From: Balneolia bacterium
Lineage (GTDB): Bacteria; Bacteroidota; Rhodothermia; Balneolales; Cyclonatronaceae
Direction: 5' to 3'
NCBI GenBank assembly: GCA_003566395.1
Contig: PXDL01000466.1
Location: forward strand, 1-5,190
DNA length: 5,190 nucleotides
Positions 1-4,800 of this stretch are shown here, piece by piece. A model generated the notes under the pieces. That model ran no database searches, was not told the DNA's origin, and was given only the letters and a program-made list of their open reading frames with translations. Both the position numbers and the translations under genes were made by a program. The stretch's first letter is position 1; every line of letters starts with the position of its first letter.

Positions 1-963
1 CTGATTCTCAATCTAATAGGGCTCGCTATCGGACTGGCTACCATAGTGCCTACCGAGGATACCAATCCGTTGAGCGGAATCGGAACCGGAGCACTGATTT
101 GGTGGGGCATCAGCAATTTAATCGCACTCTTTGCGGGTGGTTTTGTTTCCGCTCGAGTAGGTGTTTCCCTCACAGATATCAGTGGTGTAGTGCAGGGGAT
201 TATGACCTGGGCTGTCTATACACTCATCTCGATTTGGTTACTCACAACAGTGGTCGGTACCATTATTTCGGGTGTTGGAAGCGCGGTCGGCGGTGTGCTT
301 TCAACAACCGAAGAGGCCGCCGCCGATGCATTTGCACCGGCTATAGAAGAGATGGTTGAAGAGCTTGACGTATCGCTGAACAATGCCAGGGAGGAATTTT
401 ATTCGCTCATGAGAGATGCCGGCCATGATCCCGATGAACTTGAGTCTGGGATACAGGACGACGTTTCTCAGGGCCTCAGGGATGGCGATGTTGAGCAGGC
501 GTTCAGAAATGCCAAAGACAGACTAACCCGGACATTCGATGAGGTGGACAGGGATGAACTCATCAATATACTGGTTGAACGGACAGATATGAACCAGAGA
601 GAAGCCGGACGTGCCGTTGACAATGCCCTGGCCGATTATGAAGCTTTACGTCGGGATGCTGATGAATTTCTTGCCGAGGCGGAACAGACGGCAAGAGAAC
701 AGGGAGAAAAAGCCGCTGAAGCAGGAGCCGAAGCAGCAACATATCTGGCTATCGCCCTCATATTTGGATTATTTGCGGCTGCTATAGGTGGAATATTGGG
801 CGTCAGAGATCTCAAAGATGATTACGAGACACATTATGTACACACCGATCATTCATCAGGTACTCGTGTGCAGTCCGAACCGCATCCGACTACCGACCCG
901 CATCCGACTGAAAGGCCGAATCCGTCAACCAGACCGCACTCGCCGGACAGACCGGGCAGATAA
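1..963 (+). CDS. Multi-pass membrane protein of unknown function, 5' end outside window
   Basis: The reading frame is open from the first base, and the 15 codons before the first GTG (46) encode a hydrophobic stretch continuous with a membrane helix. The gene therefore starts upstream and GTG 46 is not a credible start. Counting from the first codon, the visible 320 residues contain hydrophobic segments at about 1-17, 28-50, 62-90 and 246-267. The third and fourth are glycine-rich. Between them lies a long, charged, acidic and probably helical or coiled-coil region (about 105-240), including a segment around 182-208 with an ELINILVERT core followed by an amphipathic helix. The C-terminal tail (about 291-320) is rich in Pro, His, Thr and Arg and looks disordered. 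I recognise a general resemblance to membrane proteins found near bacterial stress genes but cannot name a family. The membrane location is well supported; the function is unknown. Confidence 0.85.
   Translation: MILNLIGLAIGLATIVPTEDTNPLSGIGTGALIWWGISNLIALFAGGFVSARVGVSLTDISGVVQGIMTWAVYTLISIWLLTTVVGTIISGVGSAVGGVLSTTEEAAADAFAPAIEEMVEELDVSLNNAREEFYSLMRDAGHDPDELESGIQDDVSQGLRDGDVEQAFRNAKDRLTRTFDEVDRDELINILVERTDMNQREAGRAVDNALADYEALRRDADEFLAEAEQTAREQGEKAAEAGAEAATYLAIALIFGLFAAAIGGILGVRDLKDDYETHYVHTDHSSGTRVQSEPHPTTDPHPTERPNPSTRPHSPDRPGR
880..909 (+). repeat. Short tandem repeat encoding the Pro/His-rich tail
   Basis: The 12-mer CCGCATCCGACT occurs at 880-891 and again at 898-909, an 18-base period that keeps the reading frame. 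Each copy encodes Pro-His-Pro-Thr-type residues. The sequence continues to about 957 as more degenerate Pro-rich units. This is a low-complexity coding repeat inside the membrane protein's C-terminal tail, of the kind that can change length by slippage. Confidence 0.7.
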
Positions 964-1016
964 TGGGCGGCAGATCATTTTAAGCACCCCTCCCGATAAA
1001 TTCAATGTTATGGGTC

Positions 1017-1110
1017 TTAGGGTAATGCTCCGCCGGCCGGAGCAGAGGATAGTTCATTCAAGCTAAAACACCCGGCAACAGTTGCACGATTACAACCGCC
1101 ATCACCCTAA
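1017..1110 (+). other. Nested inverted repeats, possible structured RNA or weak terminator
   Basis: An outer pair, TTAGGGTAATG (1017-1027) with CATCACCCTAA (1100-1110), matches at 10 of 11 positions. It encloses the strong hairpin TGCTCCG/CGGAGCA (1026-1032 with 1038-1044, loop CCGGC) and a small hairpin GCAA/TTGC (1075-1078 with 1082-1085). The outer stem and the strong hairpin share two bases, so only a trimmed version of both can form together, giving a possible three-way junction. No T-run follows the strong hairpin, so it is not a standard intrinsic terminator. The element fills much of the 209-base gap between the first membrane protein and the 75-residue gene and could be a 3' end, a 5' leader or a separate RNA. 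The pairing is seen directly; any function is inference. Confidence 0.4.
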
Positions 1111-1172
1111 AAATAGCAGAAGAAAAACACCGGCAGCACTTAACAACAACCTCAAAACATAAAACAAATACC

Positions 1173-1400
1173 ATGGCTAAATATAAGAATGAAGGACGCA
1201 CGGCTAAAGAGATAGAAGATTACACCGCGGAAATTCCATCAGATGTGTATCTGTGGACAGCTTTTGGTGCAATGGGTATCTCATTAACCCTGAAACTAAT
1301 TCAAAAAAACGACCTTGCCCTGTTCGTAGGTCAATGGGCCGCTCCTATTTTATTGATGGGAGTATATAACAAGATCGTTAAAGTTGAAGGGTCGGATTAG
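1173..1400 (+). CDS. Small two-helix membrane protein, unknown function
   Basis: The ORF encodes 75 residues: a hydrophilic N-terminus (about 1-22, rich in Lys and Glu), a first hydrophobic helix (about 24-43), a short polar turn containing QKND, and a second hydrophobic helix (about 48-66) ending in a short charged tail. The segment LFVGQWAAPILLMGVYNKIV resembles small conserved membrane proteins I associate with Bacteroidota and related phyla, but I cannot give a family name. ATG 1173 is the first plausible start. Its leader is A-rich (CATAAAACAAATACC) with no Shine-Dalgarno sequence, like the PRC-barrel gene downstream. It lies 80 bases before that gene, with a bulged hairpin between them. 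It is probably an inner-membrane protein; its role is unknown. Confidence 0.75.
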   Translation: MAKYKNEGRTAKEIEDYTAEIPSDVYLWTAFGAMGISLTLKLIQKNDLALFVGQWAAPILLMGVYNKIVKVEGSD

Positions 1401-1413
1401 CTAAACTAACCAT

Positions 1414-1439
1414 AGAAGACCTTGTCTGAGAAGGCTTCT
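1414..1439 (+). terminator. Bulged hairpin after the small membrane protein gene, possible weak terminator
   Basis: AGAAGACCTT (1414-1423) pairs with AAGGCTTCT (1431-1439) through nine base pairs with A1419 bulged and a seven-base loop (GTCTGAG). It starts 13 bases after the stop codon. No T-run follows, the next bases being TAAGGAAATAAC, so efficient factor-independent termination is doubtful. It may instead be a processing or stabilising hairpin between the 75-residue gene and the PRC-barrel gene. Confidence 0.4.
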
Positions 1440-1480
1440 TAAGGAAATAACAAAACGTATTCATATAAAACACAAAAATC

Positions 1481-1843
1481 ATGAAATCTAAAATTTTATC
1501 ATCATCATCAATCACAGGACAAGGTGTTTACAATCTAAAGAATGAAAGTATTGGTGACATCAAAGACTTAATGATCGATCCGGCCAATGGAGAAATTGTC
1601 TATGCTGTATTGTCATTTGGGGGATTTATGGGCATAGGCACTAAGTTGTTTGCCATTCCACTCGAAGCTCTTCAGTTTTCTGATGAAGATGATACCATAC
1701 GACTGGATGTCAATAAAGAGAAACTGGAAAATGCCCCCAGCTTTGACCAAGACAACTGGCCGATGACAGCCGATAACGACTTTGTTGATTCTGTTTACAA
1801 TCATTACGGATATCAGGACCAGCGGCATTCTGTAGCTAAATAG
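1481..1843 (+). CDS. PRC-barrel domain protein
   Basis: The ORF encodes 120 residues, almost all in one PRC-barrel domain. Residues about 7-76 carry the family pattern: SSSSITGQGVYNLKNESIGDI, then a 'DLMIDPANGEIVYAVLS' strand pair, then the glycine turn GGFMGIG, then KLFAIPLEAL. A short tail follows (LDVNKEKLENAPSFDQDNWP), which is typical of stand-alone bacterial PRC-barrel proteins. The PRC-barrel is a small beta fold named for the photosynthetic reaction centre H subunit and the ribosome-maturation protein RimM; stand-alone versions are common and mostly uncharacterised, and often sit near stress genes. There is no signal peptide or membrane helix, so it is likely cytoplasmic. The ATG is preceded by an A-rich leader; the AAGGAA at 1441-1446 is too far upstream to serve as its ribosome binding site. 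Transcription probably ends at the hairpin overlapping its stop codon. Family assignment is strong; specific function is unknown. Confidence 0.88.
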   Translation: MKSKILSSSSITGQGVYNLKNESIGDIKDLMIDPANGEIVYAVLSFGGFMGIGTKLFAIPLEALQFSDEDDTIRLDVNKEKLENAPSFDQDNWPMTADNDFVDSVYNHYGYQDQRHSVAK

Positions 1844-1901
1844 AGGCTGATTTCTCTTACTAACAGACTTACATCATTTTTAGTAAGCAGGCCCTCTTTT
1901 T
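1842..1901 (+). terminator. Factor-independent terminator after the PRC-barrel gene
   Basis: A long interrupted hairpin begins inside the stop codon. AGAGG (1842-1846) pairs with CCTCT (1893-1897), CTG (1847-1849) with CAG (1888-1890), and CTTACTAA (1856-1863) with TTAGTAAG (1880-1887). A T-run (1898-1901) follows the right arm. The stem and the T-run orient it for + strand transcripts, ending the PRC-barrel message. Confidence 0.72.
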
Positions 1902-1915
1902 ACTACTGAAACAAC

Positions 1916-1964
1916 AGGTATCCTTCATTTTATGATTAAATCAAAATGTAAGGATACCTTTTTT
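1916..1964 (+). terminator. Second, strong factor-independent terminator-like hairpin
   Basis: AGGTATCCTT (1916-1925) pairs perfectly with AAGGATACCT (1950-1959). After one bulged T (1949) the stem continues with CATTTT (1926-1931) and AAAATG (1943-1948), and GAT/ATC can close the tip. The right arm runs directly into a T-run ending at 1964. It lies only 14 bases after the previous terminator and 55 bases before the copper-protein start, so it could be a back-up terminator, the 3' end of a small RNA, or a leader attenuator. Its left arm is complementary to the catalase ribosome-binding region. Confidence 0.75.
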
Positions 1965-2007
1965 GTATATAGATTTCTAACAAACAATCATAATATTAAT
2001 AGTATAT

Positions 2008-2013
2008 AAAAGG
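2008..2013 (+). promoter_or_regulatory. Ribosome binding site of the copper-protein gene
   Basis: AAAAGG lies six bases before ATG 2020, a purine-rich Shine-Dalgarno-like site at normal spacing that supports this start. The surrounding leader from 1965 is very AT-rich and must hold the promoter if the hairpin at 1916-1964 terminates upstream transcription, but I cannot pick out a convincing -35/-10 pair. Confidence 0.5.
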
Positions 2014-2019
2014 CAAAAT

Positions 2020-2367
2020 ATGTCATACAATAAATATCAGGAATGTATAGAAGCGTGTAATACGTGTGCAGTTATTTGTTCACATTGCGCTACAGCTTGT
2101 CTGCAAGAGGATGATATTAATATGCTTTCCAAATGTATTCAGCTCGATCAGGATTGTGCAGATATATGCCAAATGGCTGCCAAATTTATGGCCCGGGGAT
2201 CTGAATTTTCAGAGCGCTTATGTCGTATCTGTGCCGGGATATGTGAAGCTTGTGGTGAAGAATGCAGGAAGCATAAGAACATGGATCATTGTCAGGAATG
2301 TGCTGACGCTTGTTTTGAGTGTGCGAAAATATGCCGTGAAATGATCGGCACTGATGCATCCGCATAG
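2020..2367 (+). CDS. Four-helix-bundle copper-binding protein (Csp/DUF326 type), cytosolic
   Basis: The 115-residue protein has 19 cysteines. Sixteen form eight CxxxC pairs (9/13, 16/20, 23/27, 46/50, 71/75, 78/82, 94/98, 101/105); the other three are Cys39, Cys68 and Cys91. This spacing puts the thiols along the faces of four predicted helices (about 3-27, 31-57, 60-83, 87-108). That is the pattern of the copper storage proteins (Csp), which hold many cuprous ions inside a four-helix bundle and assemble as tetramers. There is no signal peptide or Tat motif, so it matches the cytosolic Csp3-like group rather than the exported Csp1 type. It has its own Shine-Dalgarno-like site and lies 148 bases before the catalase gene, with no T-run terminator between, so co-transcription is possible. 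The family call is confident; copper storage in this organism is inferred from the family. Confidence 0.9.
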   Translation: MSYNKYQECIEACNTCAVICSHCATACLQEDDINMLSKCIQLDQDCADICQMAAKFMARGSEFSERLCRICAGICEACGEECRKHKNMDHCQECADACFECAKICREMIGTDASA

Positions 2368-2425
2368 TTTGTCTATTAGAATGGTTCAAAACCTCGTTGA
2401 TAAACAAAAACCCATACCCCATTGT

Positions 2426-2448
2426 CCCTTTCAAAGGGAGACTCTCCC
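2426..2448 (+). promoter_or_regulatory. Two overlapping palindromes upstream of the catalase gene
   Basis: CCCTTTCAAAGGG (2426-2438) and GGGAGACTCTCCC (2436-2448) are each perfect 13-base palindromes with a single central C. They share the three bases GGG (2436-2438), so as RNA only one of the two hairpins can form at a time. They lie about 70 bases before the catalase start. As DNA they could be operator half-sites; as RNA they could be alternative hairpins in a leader or between two cistrons. No T-run follows. The symmetry is seen directly; a regulatory role is inference. Confidence 0.4.
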
Positions 2449-2504
2449 AAACATGATTTGATAGTTCTACCCAGGGTTAAGACAACATCGAAAATAAATT
2501 AAAT

Positions 2505-2510
2505 GAAGGA
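2505..2510 (+). promoter_or_regulatory. Ribosome binding site of the catalase gene
   Basis: GAAGGA lies five bases before ATG 2516 and is the best Shine-Dalgarno site in the window, fixing the catalase start. The 14 bases covering it (2501-2514, AAATGAAGGATACC) are the exact reverse complement of 1917-1930 in the left arm of the upstream hairpin. Confidence 0.7.
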
Positions 2511-2515
2511 TACCC

Positions 2516-4657
2516 ATGCCATCATCAGACGATAAAAAAAACGACAGAAGAAGCGTTGACGAGAACACAAAAAGTAAGGACTTGGAACAATTCCGGGAAT
2601 CATCTGATGATGCCTACCTGACGTCGGAACAGGGTGTGAGGGTAAATCATACCGACGACTCCCTGAAAGCCGGTGTCCGCGGTCCGACCATCATGGAAGA
2701 TTTTCATTTCCGTGAAAAGATGACCCATTTCGACCATGAAAGAATTCCTGAAAGAGTGGTGCACGCAAGAGGATCGGCCGCTCATGGTTTTTTTCAGCCT
2801 TATGAAAATGCAGCCAAATACAGCAAGGCCGGTTTCCTTCAGGATCCATCCAAAAAAACTCCGGTATTTGTGCGAATTTCGACGGTTGTTGGCTCCCGGG
2901 GTTCTGCTGATACCGTGCGTGATGTGCGGGGTTTTTCCACTAAATTTTACACGGAAGAGGGAAATTATGACCTGGTTGGCAACAACATGCCCGTATTTTT
3001 TATCCAGGATGCGATAAAGTTCCCCGACCTGGTTCACGCCATAAAGCCCGAACCGGATAATGAGACCCCCCAGGCTTCAGCTGCACACGACACTTTTTGG
3101 GACTTTGCTTCCCTCACTCCGGAATCAACTCATATGCTTATGTGGGTGCTTTCCGACCGTGCCCTGCCCCGCAGTTTACGAATGATGGAAGCTTTCGGAG
3201 TTCATACGTTTCGATTGATTGATGCCGACGGGAAATCCCGGTTTGTTAAATTTCACTGGAAACCCGCCCTCGGCGTTCATTCGCTGGTATGGGATGAGAG
3301 CCAGAAACTGGCCGGAAAGGATCCCGATTTTAGCCGAAAGGATCTGTGGGAAGCGATAGAAAACGGGGATTACCCGGAGTTTGAACTCGGAATACAGGTT
3401 GTGGAAGAGGATGACGAACACTCATTCGATTTTGATATTCTGGATGACACGAAATTAATACCCGAAGAAGAAGTACCCGTCACTCCGATCGGAAAAATGA
3501 CGCTTAACCGAAACCCCGATAACTTCTTCGCCGAAACAGAACAGGTAGCATTTCAGGTAGGCAACGTTGTTCCCGGTATCGATTTCACAAATGACCCTAT
3601 GCTACAAGGACGTCTCTTTTCATACCTCGATACGCAGCTCATTCGTTTGGGTGGCCCCAATTTTAATGAACTGCCCATTAACAGGCCTGTGGCTGACGTC
3701 CATAATAATCAGCGGGATGGTTATGGCCGCCAAAAGATAAACAAGGGAAAAGGAGCTTATCTGCCGAACAGCGTACGTGGTGGCTGCCCGATGCACGCAC
3801 CCGAAAACATGGGCGGTTACGTGCATCATGCCGAGAAAGTTGACGGGCATAAAATCCGTGAACGCAGCGACAGTTTTAAAGATCACTTCAGTCAGGCTAC
3901 GCTATTCTGGAACAGTATGTCGAAGCCCGAAAAAGATCATATTGTGAAAGCGGCCCATTTCGAACTTGGAAAAGTGAAGGATAAAGAAATCCGCAAGCGT
4001 GTCATTTATGAGCTGTTTAATCATGTGGATCACGCTTTTGCGGTACAAATTGCCAAAGGAGTTGGTATTGATCCCCCTTCTTCCGGGGCTACTAAAAATC
4101 ATGGAAAAAAGTCACCCGCGCTGAGTATGGAAAACACCGTGAAGGATTCAATAAAGACCCGTAAAATCGCTGTACTTGCACTCGAAGGATACAATCACGC
4201 CCATGTAAGCGCCGTAAAAAGTGCGTTGATGAAAGAAGGCGCTCAAGTGAAAATCATTTCCGAACGTGGAGATCCATTGCAAAGTGACAAGGATAAGCTT
4301 GAAGTTGATATGACGCTTATCACTACCGGTTCCATTATGTTCGATGCGGTATTTATACCGGGCGGCAAAGATAGTGCCGGGGCATTGAAGAAAAATGGTA
4401 CTGCTGTTCATTTTGTGAATGAGGCATTTAAACATTGCAAGCCCGTTGCAGCAATGGGGGAAGGTGTCGATTTCCTGAAGGCGTGCAGGCTACCGGGTAT
4501 TCAACTTCCGGATTCTGAGAAGAGCGGAGTTACGAATGAAAAAGGAGTCGTCGCCGGAAATCCCGACAATCCGGATTCATTCATAAAAGAGTTCATTAGA
4601 GCGATCGCCCAACACCGGCATTGGGACAGAGAACATATTGATACAGTGCCGGCGTAG
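2516..4657 (+). CDS. katE: Catalase, large-subunit clade 2 (HPII/KatE type)
   Basis: The 713-residue haem catalase converts hydrogen peroxide to water and oxygen in the cytoplasm. The core fold spans about residues 40-510. The distal catalytic His83 lies in RIPERVVHARG, the catalytic Asn156 in DLVGNNMPVFF, and the haem-binding Tyr370 with Arg366 in RLFSY. The spacings His-Asn (73) and His-Tyr (287) equal those of E. coli HPII (His128, Asn201, Tyr415). Residues about 548-700 form the extra flavodoxin/DJ-1-PfpI-like domain (KIAVLALEGYNHAHV, then AVFIPGGKDSAG) that defines large-subunit catalases. The usual nucleophile position of DJ-1/PfpI enzymes reads AAMGEG here, with Gly648 where Cys would sit, so that domain is probably structural. 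The N-terminus is about 45 residues shorter than HPII before the catalytic His. HPII His392, which is crosslinked to the haem Tyr, aligns with Gln347. Two hairpins follow the stop codon. Confidence 0.96.
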   Translation: MPSSDDKKNDRRSVDENTKSKDLEQFRESSDDAYLTSEQGVRVNHTDDSLKAGVRGPTIMEDFHFREKMTHFDHERIPERVVHARGSAAHGFFQPYENAAKYSKAGFLQDPSKKTPVFVRISTVVGSRGSADTVRDVRGFSTKFYTEEGNYDLVGNNMPVFFIQDAIKFPDLVHAIKPEPDNETPQASAAHDTFWDFASLTPESTHMLMWVLSDRALPRSLRMMEAFGVHTFRLIDADGKSRFVKFHWKPALGVHSLVWDESQKLAGKDPDFSRKDLWEAIENGDYPEFELGIQVVEEDDEHSFDFDILDDTKLIPEEEVPVTPIGKMTLNRNPDNFFAETEQVAFQVGNVVPGIDFTNDPMLQGRLFSYLDTQLIRLGGPNFNELPINRPVADVHNNQRDGYGRQKINKGKGAYLPNSVRGGCPMHAPENMGGYVHHAEKVDGHKIRERSDSFKDHFSQATLFWNSMSKPEKDHIVKAAHFELGKVKDKEIRKRVIYELFNHVDHAFAVQIAKGVGIDPPSSGATKNHGKKSPALSMENTVKDSIKTRKIAVLALEGYNHAHVSAVKSALMKEGAQVKIISERGDPLQSDKDKLEVDMTLITTGSIMFDAVFIPGGKDSAGALKKNGTAVHFVNEAFKHCKPVAAMGEGVDFLKACRLPGIQLPDSEKSGVTNEKGVVAGNPDNPDSFIKEFIRAIAQHRHWDREHIDTVPA

Positions 4658-4676
4658 TTTACTGCTATGTCAGAAT

Positions 4677-4730
4677 GCCTGAGTCTAAACCTGCCCGCCA
4701 CCCTGCTTCCGATGGGCAAGTCAGGCTTTT
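4677..4730 (+). terminator. Terminator after the catalase gene
   Basis: GCCTGA (4677-4682) pairs with TCAGGC (4721-4726), which is followed directly by TTTT (4727-4730). Inside the loop TGCCC (4692-4696) can pair with GGGCA (4714-4718), stacking a second stem. It starts 19 bases after the catalase stop codon and is oriented to end the catalase transcript. Confidence 0.6.
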
Positions 4731-4731
4731 A

Positions 4732-4779
4732 GAAGGCTTTGATGCACGCTACTATTAGTGCATTAGAAGTCTTCATTTT
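4732..4779 (+). terminator. Long hairpin with T-rich tail just before the YihY-family gene
   Basis: Bases 4732-4747 pair with 4758-4774 through 16 base pairs (13 Watson-Crick and 3 G-T), with only A4765 bulged and a ten-base loop (4748-4757). The outer arms are GAAG/CTTC and the inner arms ATGCAC/GTGCAT. ATTTTATTC follows the right arm. It can act as a second terminator for the catalase message. It ends only 26 bases before the next start codon, so it may instead lie in that gene's leader. Confidence 0.6.
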
Positions 4780-4800
4780 ATTCATTAACAAACATGAGAG

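Noticed and set aside
46..48. GTG start for the first membrane protein
   Set aside because: The frame is open to the window edge and the preceding codons encode a continuous hydrophobic helix, so the gene starts upstream.
788..1066. 92-codon frame overlapping the end of the first gene
   Set aside because: It lies mostly inside the membrane protein gene in another frame, has an Arg/Pro-rich composition caused by the repeat tail, and shows no recognisable domain.
1963..1996. Possible promoter TTGTAT with CATAAT/TAATAT before the copper-protein gene
   Set aside because: Spacing is 20 bases or more and the region is AT-rich, so the match is not convincing, although a promoter is likely somewhere in this stretch.
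1988..2002. PerR/Fur-like AT-rich dyad (TCATAATATTAATAG) before the copper-protein gene
   Set aside because: It matches a PerR-type box at only about 10 of 15 positions in a very AT-rich leader, which is too weak to call.
2378..2390. Small GGTT/AACC hairpin after the copper-protein stop as a terminator
   Set aside because: Only four base pairs with a three-base loop and no T-run; too weak to terminate transcription.
2600..3037. 145-codon minus-strand frame inside the catalase gene
   Set aside because: It is antisense to well-conserved catalase coding sequence and its protein has no recognisable features; it is an out-of-frame shadow.
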